A stretch of 33,802 bases of DNA, from NCBI RefSeq assembly GCF_902499175.1, contig NZ_CABVQC010000086.1, positions 1 through 33,802 of the forward strand. Reading direction: 5' to 3'. Positions within the stretch are counted from its first letter, which is position 1, and every line of letters begins with the position of its first letter. Positions 15,066 to 23,815 of the stretch are shown one piece after another. A program made the position numbers and the translations under genes. The notes under the pieces are model-generated. The model made no database searches and was not told where the DNA came from. It saw nothing but the letters and a program-made list of their open reading frames with translations. Source of the stretch: Burkholderia aenigmatica. GTDB lineage: Bacteria > Pseudomonadota > Gammaproteobacteria > Burkholderiales > Burkholderiaceae.

Positions 15066-16253
15066 ATGTCCATCGCGCTGGCGCCCGGCGACCCGGCCGC
15101 GCACGACGGTTTCGACGACGCGGCGTGGACGGCGCGCGAACTCAGCGCGTGGCTCGGGCTCGTCTATCAGGGCCCGTCGGAAACGACCCCGTGGGCCGGC
15201 TTCCTCGAAGCGCTCCGCGCGCGGCTCGACGCGAGCTTCACGACGCTCGTGCTGCGCAATCCGGGCGGCGCACGGCACGGGCTCATCATCAACGCGTCGG
15301 CGCACGGCCCGCTGCTACCCGGCGAGCCGTCGTACAGCGAGCAGTTCTATGCGCTGTGCCCGTTTCTCGACCAGCCGCCCGGCCAGGTCTTCACGGCCGA
15401 CCGGCTGTTCGGCGAAACCGCGTGGCGCGCGCACGATTTCTATCGGCAGTACCTGCAGCCGCTCGACCTGCGCTACATCCTCGGCGCGAACCTGCGCGGC
15501 GAACGCGGCGTCGAATGCGCGTTCTTCGTGAGCCGCGCGCACGGCGGTCGCGATTTCGACCCGGCCGAGCGCGCACGGATCGCGACGCTGCTGCCGCACC
15601 TGCAGCGGGCGGTCGAACTGCATGCGGCGTTCGACGTGCTCGATGCCGAACGCGCGCTGTATGCGGGCACCGTCGACCGGCTCGACGTCGGCACCGCGAT
15701 CGTCGACGAGGACGGCCGCGTGATCAAGCGCAACCGCATCGCCGAGCGGCTGATCGAGCAGCAGGACGGGCTGTGCATGCGCCAGGAGCGGCTCCATGCA
15801 TCGTGCCCGCTCGACGAGCGGCGGCTGCAGAAGGCGCTGCAGGCCGCGCTCGAGCATTTCCGCGCGGGCGCGCTCGCGCGTATCGAAGCCACCACGCTGT
15901 CGCGCCCCGGCGGCGCGATGCCGCTGAGCGTGCTGTTGCGCCCGCTCGCGCCCTACCGCGGCGCCGAGGACCGCCAGCACCGGCCGGCCGTCGCGGTGTT
16001 CGTCCGCGATCCGGCATCGTCGCCGCAGACGTCGCGCGACATGCTGCACCGGCTGTTCCGGCTCACGCCGATGGAAACCGAAATCGCGCTGCTGCTCGTC
16101 GACGGGCTGACGCTCGACGAGGCCGCCACCGCGACCGGCATCACGAAAAACACCGCGCGTGCGCACCTGCGCGGCATCTTCGCGAAAACGGGCGCGACGC
16201 GGCAGGCCGTGCTCGTGAAGACGCTGCTCAACAGCGTCGTGTCGATGGCGTAA
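15066..16253 (+). CDS. LuxR-family transcriptional regulator
   Basis: A 395-residue regulator. The C-terminal GerE/LuxR helix-turn-helix spans about 330-390 (LTPMETEIALLLVDGLTLDE, then TKNTARAHLRGIFAKTG). The long N-terminal part looks like a ligand-sensing region; DRLDVGTAIVDEDGRVIKRN around 203-222 has a PAS-like look. It lacks an obvious acyl-homoserine-lactone domain or receiver domain. AGGAGA lies about eight bases before the ATG at 15066. It follows cysNC on the same strand, separated by a hairpin and its own operator-like site. It is the natural candidate to bind the GTCC-N4-GGAC elements of the locus, since this DNA-binding family uses dyads of about 18-20 bp. Confidence 0.88.
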   Translation: MSIALAPGDPAAHDGFDDAAWTARELSAWLGLVYQGPSETTPWAGFLEALRARLDASFTTLVLRNPGGARHGLIINASAHGPLLPGEPSYSEQFYALCPFLDQPPGQVFTADRLFGETAWRAHDFYRQYLQPLDLRYILGANLRGERGVECAFFVSRAHGGRDFDPAERARIATLLPHLQRAVELHAAFDVLDAERALYAGTVDRLDVGTAIVDEDGRVIKRNRIAERLIEQQDGLCMRQERLHASCPLDERRLQKALQAALEHFRAGALARIEATTLSRPGGAMPLSVLLRPLAPYRGAEDRQHRPAVAVFVRDPASSPQTSRDMLHRLFRLTPMETEIALLLVDGLTLDEAATATGITKNTARAHLRGIFAKTGATRQAVLVKTLLNSVVSMA

Positions 16254-16314
16254 CGGCCGCGGCGGCGGGCGCCGAACGGGCTGCCCGGTCGATGCACCGC
16301 GCGCACGGGTCGCG

Positions 16315-16328
16315 ACCGGGTGTCCGGT
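16315..16328. other. Perfect dyad after luxR-type gene
   Basis: ACCGG-GTGT-CCGGT, a perfect 5-bp dyad with a 4-base spacer, 62 bp after the luxR stop. It has no T-run. It could be a weak transcript-end hairpin or a protein site; nothing in the sequence decides. Confidence 0.3.
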
Positions 16329-16355
16329 GATCGGCGCATACTCATTTCATGTCAT

Positions 16356-16478
16356 ATGTCATCAGACATGGCTGGATACCCAACCGATCTCGTGAGATTC
16401 CCCAATATCTGCGAAATTTCCGGGTAAACCCGCGACGTCTTCATCGTCTCTCAGGCGTACCATGTCATACGACGACAT
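16356..16478. promoter_or_regulatory. Paired ATGTC/GACAT dyads before MFS-lactonase operon
   Basis: ATGTC-ATCA-GACAT at 16356-16369 and ATGTC-(7 bp)-GACAT at 16462-16478 share the same half-sites and flank a relatively AT-rich stretch of the leader region. The half-site type would suit a GntR- or LysR-like regulator, but none is adjacent and the differing spacers weaken the case. Confidence 0.4.
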
Positions 16479-16550
16479 ACCATCCAGACAGCCACCCAGA
16501 TGCGAACGCGGGCAACCGCCCCGTCCGCCCCCGCCCGATCGGAGACACGC

Positions 16551-17918
16551 TTGAACCCGCCCTCGCCCGCCCTGCCCGGACGCGACCCGCTCGCGTCCGC
16601 CGTCTCGAAAGTGAAGTGGCATGTACTGCCGCTCGTGCTGATCATGTTCATCGCGAATTACATCGACCGCGTGAACGTCGGCTTCGTCGATCGCCATCTC
16701 GAAGCGTCGATCGGCATCGGCGCGGCCGCGTACGGCCTCGGCGCCGGGCTGTTCTTCGTCGGCTACGCGCTGTTCGAAGTGCCGTCGAACCTGCTGATGC
16801 AGCGCTACGGCGCGCGCGTGTGGCTGGCCCGGATCATGGCGACGTGGGGCATCGTCGCCGCCGCGATGGCGTTCGTGTGGAACGACACGTCGTTCTACGC
16901 GCTGCGCTTCCTGCTCGGCGCCGCCGAGGCCGGCTTCTTCCCCGGCGTCGTGCTGTACCTGTCGCAATGGCTGCCGCCGCAGGAACGCGGCAAGGCGATG
17001 GCGATCTTCCTCGGCGGCTCCGCCTTCGCGTCGGTGCTGTCCGGGCCCGTCACGGGTGCGCTGCTGTCGGTGCGCGGCTTCGGCCTCGAAGGCTGGCAGT
17101 GGATGTTCCTGATCGAGGGGATGTTCTCGGTCGCACTGTGCGGCGCGAGCTGGCTGCTGCTGAAATCGCATATCCGCGACGCCACGTGGCTCACGGCCGA
17201 AGAACGCACGGCGCTCCAGAACGCGCTCGACGAAGAGCGCGCGACGCGCGACGTCCGCTCGAACGTGCCGGTGCGCGCCGGCGCGCTGCTGCGCGATCCG
17301 CAGATCATGCTGTTCTGCTTCCTGTATTTCGCGATCCAGCTGACGATCTACGCGGCCACGTTCTGGCTACCGACGATCATCCGCAAGATGGGCGGCCTCA
17401 CCGATTTCCAGGTCGGCCTGTACAACACGATTCCGTGGATGATCGCGATCGGCGCGATGTACGGCTTCGCGGTGCTGTCGTCGAAGTGGAAGCATCCGCA
17501 GCGCTGGCTCGCGTGCTCGCTCGTGCTCGCCGCATGCGGGCTGTTCGCGTCGACGTCGCACAACCCGGTATGGTCGTTCGCGTCGATCTGCTTCGCCGCG
17601 CTCGGCTTCAAGGCCGCGGCATCGCTGTTCTGGCCGATCCCGCAGGGCTATCTCGACACGCGCGTGGCCGCGGCCGTGATCGCGCTGATCAACTCGGTCG
17701 GCAACCTCGGCGGTTTCGTCGCGCCGACGGCCTTCGGCTATCTGAAGCAACATACGGGTTCGATCACGGGCGGGCTGTATGCGCTCGCGATCGCTTCGCT
17801 CGTCGCCGCGGTCGCCGCGCTGTTCGCGCGCACCCACCGGCGCAGCGATCCGCCGCGCGGCCTGCCGGCCGACGACTCCTTCACGAACGCTTCGATGCTC
17901 CGCCATGCCGAACACTGA
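16551..17918 (+). CDS. MFS transporter, anion:cation symporter (ACS) type
   Basis: Inner-membrane carrier with twelve predicted hydrophobic segments. IMFIANYIDRVNVGFVDRHLE in the first segment and loop, and the central loop with LTAEERTALQNALDEE, are typical of the ACS family that imports sugar acids, tartrate, phthalate and similar organic anions. I chose the TTG at 16551 (455 residues) because GGAG lies six bases upstream; the frame is open to an ATG at 16500 (472 residues) without a good ribosome site. It overlaps the lactonase gene by 14 bases, so carrier and lactonase are one operon. Import of an aldonic or uronic acid or its lactone is a fair guess; the substrate is not shown by sequence. 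Confidence 0.88.
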   Translation: MNPPSPALPGRDPLASAVSKVKWHVLPLVLIMFIANYIDRVNVGFVDRHLEASIGIGAAAYGLGAGLFFVGYALFEVPSNLLMQRYGARVWLARIMATWGIVAAAMAFVWNDTSFYALRFLLGAAEAGFFPGVVLYLSQWLPPQERGKAMAIFLGGSAFASVLSGPVTGALLSVRGFGLEGWQWMFLIEGMFSVALCGASWLLLKSHIRDATWLTAEERTALQNALDEERATRDVRSNVPVRAGALLRDPQIMLFCFLYFAIQLTIYAATFWLPTIIRKMGGLTDFQVGLYNTIPWMIAIGAMYGFAVLSSKWKHPQRWLACSLVLAACGLFASTSHNPVWSFASICFAALGFKAAASLFWPIPQGYLDTRVAAAVIALINSVGNLGGFVAPTAFGYLKQHTGSITGGLYALAIASLVAAVAALFARTHRRSDPPRGLPADDSFTNASMLRHAEH

Positions 17919-18954
17919 CCGCCTGACCGTCGTCGTCTCGAATGCCGCCGACGGCGACCTCGCCACGTTCTCCCTCGCCGGCGACGGCACGCTCGCGCCG
18001 CTCGCCCGCTACCCTGCCGGCGACGTCGCGATGCCGATCGCCGTACAAGCCGACCGCGCACGGCTCTACGTCTCGACGCGCGGCGAACAGCCGACGATCG
18101 TCGCGTTCCGCGTCGTACCGGCCACCGGCGCGCTCGTGCGCATCGGCGCAACCGCGATCGACGCAAGCCATGCGTACCTGTCGCTCGACCGCAGCGGCCG
18201 CTGGCTGCTCGGCGCGTCGTACGGCGGGAATTCGCTGAGCCTTTACGACGCCGCGCGCGTCCGCGACGGCGACGGCGCGCCGCTGCAGGTCGTGGGCGGC
18301 ATCGCGAACGCACACTCGGTGATCGTGTCGCCGGACAACCGTTTCGCGTACGTCAGCTCGCTCGGCTCGGATCGCGTGTTCAGCTTCGCGCTCGTCGAGG
18401 ACGCGGGCGGCCTGCGCGCGCTCGAACACGGCGAAACGCGCGTGCCGGCCGGGTTCGGCCCGCGTCACCTGCATTTCGCGGATGACGGCCGTACGCTCGT
18501 CGTCGTCAGCGAATTCCAGGCCACGCTCGCGACGTTCGCGCGCGATCCCGACACCGGCCGGCTTGGCGATGCACACGTGAGCGCGCGCCATCCGGCCGTC
18601 GCCGAACTCGCGCAAGGCCATGCACGGCCGCCCGTGCCCGCCGAGCCGTCCGTCTGGGCCGCCGACCTGCACCTGACGCCCGACGAGCGTTTCGCCTACG
18701 TCAGCGAACGCACGTCGAGCCGCCTGCTCTGCTATCGCCGCACCGAGGATGGCAGGTTCGAACCCGCGCACGCGACCGCCACCGAGACGCAGCCGCGCGG
18801 GTTCGCGATCGACCCGTCGGGACGCTGGCTCGTCGCCTGCGGCGAACAGTCGGAATTCGTGTCGGTGTATGCGATCGCGCCAGACGACGGCGCGCTGTCG
18901 CCGCACGCGCGCGTGGCCGGCGGGCGCGGTGCGAACTGGGTCGCGACCGTCTGA
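17905..18954 (+). CDS. Lactonase family protein (6-phosphogluconolactonase-like beta-propeller)
   Basis: A 349-residue seven-bladed propeller protein of the Pgl/YbhE family, which hydrolyses sugar lactones or builds similar scaffolds. Repeating blade motifs are clear: AHSVIVSPDNRFAYVSSLG, GPRHLHFADDGRTLVVVSEFQ, AADLHLTPDERFAYVSERTSS and PRGFAIDPSGRWLVACGEQ, each ending in a strand pair. There is no signal peptide. Its ATG lies inside the end of the MFS carrier gene (14-base overlap), suggesting coupled expression and a shared substrate path. Nothing else of a sugar-acid pathway lies beside it. Confidence 0.88.
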   Translation: MPNTDRLTVVVSNAADGDLATFSLAGDGTLAPLARYPAGDVAMPIAVQADRARLYVSTRGEQPTIVAFRVVPATGALVRIGATAIDASHAYLSLDRSGRWLLGASYGGNSLSLYDAARVRDGDGAPLQVVGGIANAHSVIVSPDNRFAYVSSLGSDRVFSFALVEDAGGLRALEHGETRVPAGFGPRHLHFADDGRTLVVVSEFQATLATFARDPDTGRLGDAHVSARHPAVAELAQGHARPPVPAEPSVWAADLHLTPDERFAYVSERTSSRLLCYRRTEDGRFEPAHATATETQPRGFAIDPSGRWLVACGEQSEFVSVYAIAPDDGALSPHARVAGGRGANWVATV

Positions 18955-19013
18955 AGTCGTGGCGCTCGGCATGACTCGGCAGGCCCACAACGCTGACCGG
19001 TACGTCCCCGCGT

Positions 19014-20051
19014 TCAGCGCCGCTCGCTCGGCGCGACGCCCGTCCAGCGCTTGAACGCACGCGTGAAATTGGCGCGATCCGTATAGCCGACGCGCGCGGC
19101 GATCTCGTCGACCGGCAGCCTCGTCCCCTCGAGCAGCCGCAGCGCGTCGCGCAACCGGATCTCGTCGAGCAGCGCCGAATAGGTCGCGCCGTACTCGGCG
19201 AGCTTGCGCTTGAGCGTACGCGCCGACACATGCAGCTCGCGCGCGACGTCGTCGACCGACGGATAACCGCCCTCGCCGCAGATCAGCAGGTTGCGCACGC
19301 GCTCGACGATGCTTTCCGCATAGCCGAGCCGCGCGAGTTCGGCCTCGCACTGCTGCACGATCATCTGCGCGGTATGCGCGTTCGCGGTGCCGATCGGTTC
19401 GCCGAGCAGCGCGGCGTCACAGCGGATGCGGTTCGCTCTCGCGTCGAAATGGCAGCGCGGCAGCCGCGCGCGATAACGCTCGAACCACGGCGGCTCGGGC
19501 CATTCGAAATGGAGTTCGGCACGCGACTGCAGCGTGCGCCCCGGCACCGGATACAGCAGCGAATTGAACAGGATCGCCGTCTCGACCAGGAAGTTCTCGA
19601 CCGCGAACTGCCGCAGCCGGCCCAGCGGAAACGCTTCGAGCACATCGATGTCGACGATCCCGTCGAGCTGCGCGAGCCGCACCGAGAAGAACGGCACGCG
19701 CGTCGGCAGATAGCGGATGCCGAGCGCGATCGCCTCGCCGAGCGTCGCGCAGCTCATCAGCCCGAAACCGATCAGTCCCGCTTTCGTCAGGCTGCTGCGC
19801 AGGCCGATCTCGATCGCGATCGACGGGTCGTCGGTGGCGTCGAGCAGGTTGAACACGATCGCCGCCTGTTGCAGCGGCGTGATGCGCGCATCGGGCTGCG
19901 CGAGCCGGTCGCGCTCGACGCCCGAGCCGGCAAGAATGCGGCCGCCATCGATGCCGCGCTCCTCGGCCAGCATCAGCATGAACAGCGCATACGCGGACGA
20001 CACCGTCGCCTTGTTCAGCTGGCGCGCGGCATCCGGGACGGACAGGACCAT
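19014..20051 (-). CDS. AraC-family regulator with N-terminal Arabinose_bd-type domain
   Basis: A 345-residue regulator. The N-terminal two thirds match the OruR/PF12625-type sensor domain (ATDDPSIAIEIGLRSSL, GFGLMSCATLGEAI). The C-terminal double helix-turn-helix covers about 235-345, with VDDVARELHVSARTLKRKL and VDEIAARVGYTDRANFTRAF. I start at the ATG 20051, with GGAG eight bases upstream, rather than the GTG at 20108. It diverges from the fatty-acid desaturase gene, and direct repeats lie between them, one over its own likely -35. The arrangement suggests it controls the desaturase and itself. Confidence 0.9.
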   Translation of the reverse strand: MVLSVPDAARQLNKATVSSAYALFMLMLAEERGIDGGRILAGSGVERDRLAQPDARITPLQQAAIVFNLLDATDDPSIAIEIGLRSSLTKAGLIGFGLMSCATLGEAIALGIRYLPTRVPFFSVRLAQLDGIVDIDVLEAFPLGRLRQFAVENFLVETAILFNSLLYPVPGRTLQSRAELHFEWPEPPWFERYRARLPRCHFDARANRIRCDAALLGEPIGTANAHTAQMIVQQCEAELARLGYAESIVERVRNLLICGEGGYPSVDDVARELHVSARTLKRKLAEYGATYSALLDEIRLRDALRLLEGTRLPVDEIAARVGYTDRANFTRAFKRWTGVAPSERR

Positions 20052-20079
20052 GCGGCGGACTCCGGAGCGGTTTCGGCGG

Positions 20080-20108
20080 ATTGTAGCGTCGCTGGCCCGC
20101 AATGACAC
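20080..20108 (-). promoter_or_regulatory. Candidate promoter of AraC-type gene
   Basis: On the minus strand GTGTCA (20108-20103) and TACAAT (20085-20080, 5 of 6 to consensus) are 17 bp apart, 29 bases before the start codon. The first direct repeat (20093-20110) covers the -35, which would suit autorepression. Confidence 0.5.
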
Positions 20109-20161
20109 CGGGGCGAGACTCTAGCCGTGCCGGCCGGCCATCGTGGCCCGAAATGACACCG
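20093..20161. promoter_or_regulatory. Two 18-bp direct repeats, AraC-type operators
   Basis: TGGCCCGCAATGACACCG at 20093-20110 and TGGCCCGAAATGACACCG at 20144-20161 match at 17 of 18 positions and are offset by 51 bp, close to five helical turns. They lie in the divergent gap of the AraC-type gene and the desaturase. Direct asymmetric repeats are the usual target of AraC-family proteins, so DNA looping or paired binding is plausible. Confidence 0.7.
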
Positions 20162-20256
20162 CCATTGGCACCGGCGGCCCTCGCGTGCGGTCCGGCGCGC
20201 GCCTATGCTTGTCACATCGGCATTGCGCCCCACCCTTTCCGCAGGAACCCCGGTCG

Positions 20257-21366
20257 ATGAGCCAACCCGCACGAACCGCCTTTCGCAACGACGCGGACAA
20301 GGTCGCGTACGTCCGCCGCGAGGTCAACGCCGCGAGCGACGCGATCCGCGCGCGCGTTCCGCTGCTCGACAACCAGAACCTCGTCGGCGCGACCGTGATG
20401 ACCGTCTCGGTGAGCGCGATGCTCGCGATCGCCTGGCTGTATGCGCGCGGTGCGATCGCGTGGTATGTCGCGCTGCCGCTCGCCGCGTTCGTCACGTCGC
20501 TGATCCACGAGCTCGAGCACGACCTGATCCACCTGATGTACTTCAAGAAGACGCCGTGGGCCTATCACCTGATGATGGCGCTGTGCTGGCTCACGCGGCC
20601 CGGCACGATCAACCCGTGGACGCGGCGGCGCATGCACCTGCATCACCACAAGGTGTCGGGCGGCGAATCGGATCTCGAGGAATACGGCATCACCAACGGC
20701 GAGCGCTGGGGCGTGAAACGCCTGCTGATGATCGCGGACGGCATGCTCGCCGTCGTGCTGCGGCCGGCCGCGATGCGCCGCAAGGTCAAGCAGTATGTGG
20801 CCGCGCAGCCGGTGCAGGATCCGTCCGAGCGCCTGCAGCTGCGCGTCGAACAGGTGTCGTCGTACATGCCGGTCGGTCACGTGTACTACGTGCTGTGGCA
20901 CGCGTTCATCGTCTATCACGTCGGCCTGTTCGCGCTGCATGCGTTCGGCTACCCGGTGACGGTGCCGGCCCTCGTCGAACGCGTGATGAGCGTTGTCGAT
21001 TTCCTGGCCGTGGTGTGGCTCGGGCCGAACTTCGTGCGCAGCTTCTGCATCAACTTCGTCAGCTCGAACATGCACTACTTCGGCGACATCGATTCGCGCA
21101 ACGTGATCCAGCAGACCCAGGTCCTCAACCCGTGGTGGATGCTGCCGTTCCAGCTGTTCTGCTTCAATTTCGGCAGCACGCACGCGATCCATCACTTCGT
21201 GGTGCGCGACCCGTTCTACATCCGCCAGCTGACCGCGCGCACCGCGCATGCGGCGCTGCGTGAAGTCGGGGTGCGCTTCAACGACGTCGGCACGTTCGCG
21301 CGGGCGAATCGCTGGGGTACGTATCGTCCGGCGCGCGGCACGCGCCAGGCTCAGGCCGACGCGTAA
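20257..21366 (+). CDS. Membrane fatty-acid desaturase
   Basis: Integral di-iron enzyme of 369 residues that would insert a double bond in an acyl chain. The histidine clusters are present: HELEHDLIH (84-92), HLHHHK (127-132) and HAIHHF (about 309-314), along with hydrophobic pairs at about 43-62 and 66-83 and further segments after residue 200. The ATG at 20257 has AGGAA about ten bases upstream. TATGCT (20204-20209) is a possible -10. It diverges from the AraC-type gene, with shared direct repeats in the gap. The chain position and head group of its substrate are unknown. Confidence 0.88.
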   Translation: MSQPARTAFRNDADKVAYVRREVNAASDAIRARVPLLDNQNLVGATVMTVSVSAMLAIAWLYARGAIAWYVALPLAAFVTSLIHELEHDLIHLMYFKKTPWAYHLMMALCWLTRPGTINPWTRRRMHLHHHKVSGGESDLEEYGITNGERWGVKRLLMIADGMLAVVLRPAAMRRKVKQYVAAQPVQDPSERLQLRVEQVSSYMPVGHVYYVLWHAFIVYHVGLFALHAFGYPVTVPALVERVMSVVDFLAVVWLGPNFVRSFCINFVSSNMHYFGDIDSRNVIQQTQVLNPWWMLPFQLFCFNFGSTHAIHHFVVRDPFYIRQLTARTAHAALREVGVRFNDVGTFARANRWGTYRPARGTRQAQADA

Positions 21367-21375
21367 CGAACTGCG

Positions 21376-21996
21376 TCAGCCGCCGATCGGCGGCATCGGC
21401 CCTTGCCCGCGGATCCACGACCAGTTCGCGAGTTCGGCCATTTCCTTGTCGCCACGGCTGTCGCCATACGCGAACAGCTGCTTCGGCGGCCGGTTGCCCC
21501 ACCACCCGCGCAGCCTGACGACCTTCTGCGGCCCCCAGCAGTTTTCGCCGTCGAGCCGCCCGGCGAAGGTGCCGCGCTCGAACGCGAGCCGCGTCGCGAG
21601 CACCGCATCGAAGCCGGCCGTCTTCGCCCACTTCTCCAGATACAGCGACGGCGACGCGCTCACCAGCACGAGCTCGTGCCCGCGTGCCCGATGCTCGCGA
21701 ATGCGGTCGAGCATTTCCGGACGCACGAGGCTCGGCAGGTAGCTGTCGACGAACGTGCGCGCCTGCGCATCGAGCGCGTCCTCGCGCACCGGCCCGAATG
21801 CGAACGACGCGAACTTCGCTTTCGCATCGCCGCGCGACATCAGCCCGGCCTTCATCGCGACGATCCACGGCAGCGCACGCAAGCCGGCCCAAGCAAAGCG
21901 TGGCGTGCCGACCGCATAGCGGACGAAATGGCGAAAGCTGTCGGTCGTCGTGATGGTGCCGTCGAAATCGAATGCGGCAACGATGCGGTCAGTCAT
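21376..21996 (-). CDS. HAD-IB family phosphatase
   Basis: A 206-residue haloacid-dehalogenase-superfamily hydrolase. Motif I is FDFDGTITTTDSF (Asp10 nucleophile, Asp12 acid/base), motif II VSASPSLYLEKW, and motif IV AYGDSRGDKEM. The helical cap between motifs I and II (about 18-85) fits subfamily IB, relatives of SerB and lipid or metabolite phosphatases. I use the ATG at 21996, where the domain begins, although no good Shine-Dalgarno is seen. It converges on the desaturase gene with 9 bases between stops. A link to lipid metabolism is possible but only positional. Confidence 0.87.
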   Translation of the reverse strand: MTDRIVAAFDFDGTITTTDSFRHFVRYAVGTPRFAWAGLRALPWIVAMKAGLMSRGDAKAKFASFAFGPVREDALDAQARTFVDSYLPSLVRPEMLDRIREHRARGHELVLVSASPSLYLEKWAKTAGFDAVLATRLAFERGTFAGRLDGENCWGPQKVVRLRGWWGNRPPKQLFAYGDSRGDKEMAELANWSWIRGQGPMPPIGG

Positions 21997-22131
21997 GGAG
22001 AATCGGCGGAAAAGCGATGAGATGCCCGGGAAGATAGCAGACTCGCGCCGGTGCACGTGAAATGGCGCGACGCGATGCGAGGCGATGCGGCGTGGCGTGG
22101 CGTGCGCATTCGTGCCCGCCGAGCCGTGCGC

Positions 22132-23007
22132 TCAGCGCTGCGGCCGCGCCGCCAATGCCGCCGGCAGCACGACGTTCATCAGATGATCGGCACGCGACAG
22201 CAGATCGGTCACGCGCTCGTCGAGCCCGCGCAATTGCGCGGGTTGCATGCGGATCTGCTGCACCGCCTGCCCGACGATGTTGCGGCGGTCGAACAGCGTG
22301 CGCTCGACGCCCGCGTCATCCGGTGCGCGCACGACGTCCGACACCGCGCTCAGCGCCGCAAGCACGACCACGAGATTCTCCTCCGCATGTCGGACCTTCG
22401 CGGCGAGGTCCTCGGTACGGCGCGGAAAGAAACCGAGCGACTGCTTGAGCGCCCCGATCGCCGCACGGTAGTCGACATGGCCCGACGCGGCCGCACCGAA
22501 CCAGCGTTCGAACATGCCGGCCTTGCGCGTCGCCTGCGCGAGCATGCCGGCCATCATGTCGGCCGCGCCGAGTTCGTTGAACTCGCGCGTCGCCGCCGCG
22601 ACGGCTTCGACGAGGTTGCCCGCCGTCTCCAGCGCGCCGTCGCCGATCGTCGCGACCGTCGCGAGCTTGAGCGGGACCAGTTGCCGGATGTGCCGCTCGA
22701 TGCGCGGCGCGTAGTCGGGATACAGATTCGGAAAGCTGGCCTGCGCGGCGCGGAAGCACGCTTCGAGCTGCGGATGGTTCGATTCGCCGAACACCGCGCG
22801 GCCGACCGCCTCGGCAGGCGCCGCGCGCACGGCCTTATCGGACGCAGGTGCCGGCCCGAAGTCGAGCGCCTGCGGCGCCGGCCGCTCGGGCGCACGCGCG
22901 ACCGGCATCGCGGCCGCAGGCGGCACGTCGAACGCAAGACGCCCGGGCGTGCGCTCGGGCGTCGTATCGAACTCGAGCCGCTTCGGCTCGTCAGACGGAT
23001 TCGTCAT
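22132..23007 (-). CDS. Hypothetical protein of Ter-type operon, with LxFD/G motif repeats
   Basis: A 291-residue protein that I do not assign to a named family. The first 60 residues are Pro/Ala-rich and probably disordered, and they carry three similar short motifs: RLEFD (10-14), RLAFD (23-27) and ALDFG (47-51). The rest (about 75-285) is helical, with SFPNLYPDYAPRIERHIRQLVP and a long run of amphipathic helices. It has no signal peptide. AGGAAG lies five bases before the ATG at 23007, and terD is 51 bp upstream, so it is last in the stress operon. The repeats look like docking motifs for a partner in the same system; the whole could be a scaffold or regulator. Confidence 0.75.
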   Translation of the reverse strand: MTNPSDEPKRLEFDTTPERTPGRLAFDVPPAAAMPVARAPERPAPQALDFGPAPASDKAVRAAPAEAVGRAVFGESNHPQLEACFRAAQASFPNLYPDYAPRIERHIRQLVPLKLATVATIGDGALETAGNLVEAVAAATREFNELGAADMMAGMLAQATRKAGMFERWFGAAASGHVDYRAAIGALKQSLGFFPRRTEDLAAKVRHAEENLVVVLAALSAVSDVVRAPDDAGVERTLFDRRNIVGQAVQQIRMQPAQLRGLDERVTDLLSRADHLMNVVLPAALAARPQR

Positions 23008-23058
23008 CGCTGCTTCCTGCCCGGCGCGGCGGTATCCCGCCGGCCGGGCTGCCGCCAG

Positions 23059-23715
23059 TCAGACCGCGCCGCCGTAAGCGCGCACGAAGTCGCCCAGGCC
23101 GCGGTTGTAGCCGGCGCCGACCGCCTTGAACATGAAGTGGCCATCGCGGCGATAGAAGCTGCCGACCTGCACCGACGTCTCCATCGAGAAGTCCTCCTCG
23201 AGCGCGTACTTCGCGATCACCGCACCCGACACCTCGTCGGCGATCTGGATGTAGCTGTTGCGCACCTGGCCGAAATTCTGGCGGCGCGCTTCGGCCTGGT
23301 CGATCGTCACGACCACCGAGATTTCCTCGATGTCCGCGGCGAGCTTCGTCACGTCGATGAAGATCACCTCGTCGTCGCCGTCGCCGCTGCCCGTGCGGTT
23401 GTCGCCGCTATGCACGACGCCCAGGCACTTCGACGCGGGCATCCCGCGCTTCGGGAAATCGTCGCCCGGCTGGATGAAGGTGTCCTTGCGCTCCATCGTG
23501 CGCACTTCGCTGTTGTAGAACACGAAGTGCTGATCCGAGATCAGCTTCGGATTGCTCTGCGCGTCGTACTTGCACAGGAACACCGACACGTCGAGATCGA
23601 AATCCGTACCCGTGTCCGTCGAGTTCGCATCCCAACCGAGACCGATGCGGAACTTCTGCGTGCCGGGCGCTTCCTTCGACAGGTTGACGCGACCGCCTTT
23701 CGACAAATTGATCAT
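23059..23715 (-). CDS. terD: TerD family protein
   Basis: A 218-residue TerD-family protein, slightly longer than the usual 190. Family landmarks are MINLSKGGRVNLSK at the start, GLGWDAN, FDLDVSVFL (39-47), and the acid-rich stretch GDNRTGSGDGDDEVIFIDV that forms calcium sites in known members. Such proteins work in tellurite, phage and stress-resistance (Ter) systems, in the cytoplasm or at the membrane, by an unsettled mechanism. AGAGG lies six bases before the ATG at 23715. It sits between the DUF475/TerC-like gene and the LxFD-motif protein in a five-gene minus-strand operon. Confidence 0.93.
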   Translation of the reverse strand: MINLSKGGRVNLSKEAPGTQKFRIGLGWDANSTDTGTDFDLDVSVFLCKYDAQSNPKLISDQHFVFYNSEVRTMERKDTFIQPGDDFPKRGMPASKCLGVVHSGDNRTGSGDGDDEVIFIDVTKLAADIEEISVVVTIDQAEARRQNFGQVRNSYIQIADEVSGAVIAKYALEEDFSMETSVQVGSFYRRDGHFMFKAVGAGYNRGLGDFVRAYGGAV

Positions 23716-23815
23716 CTGAACCTCTTCTGCTGGAACCGCCGTTGCGCCGGCGGCAATGCCGGGCCGCCCTGCGCGGCCCCTCGTTGATGGTTTTCGACCC
23801 GCGCGTCGCGCGTGG

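Noticed and set aside
13005..15305. 766-codon open frame antisense to cysNC
   Set aside because: GC-rich coding sequence commonly leaves the opposite strand open; composition is Arg/Asp/His-biased and no domain is seen, while cysNC is certain.
16315..16328. Fifth copy of the LuxR-type operator
   Set aside because: It shares the 4-base spacer but not the GTCC/GGAC half-sites, and no -10 lies at the expected distance.
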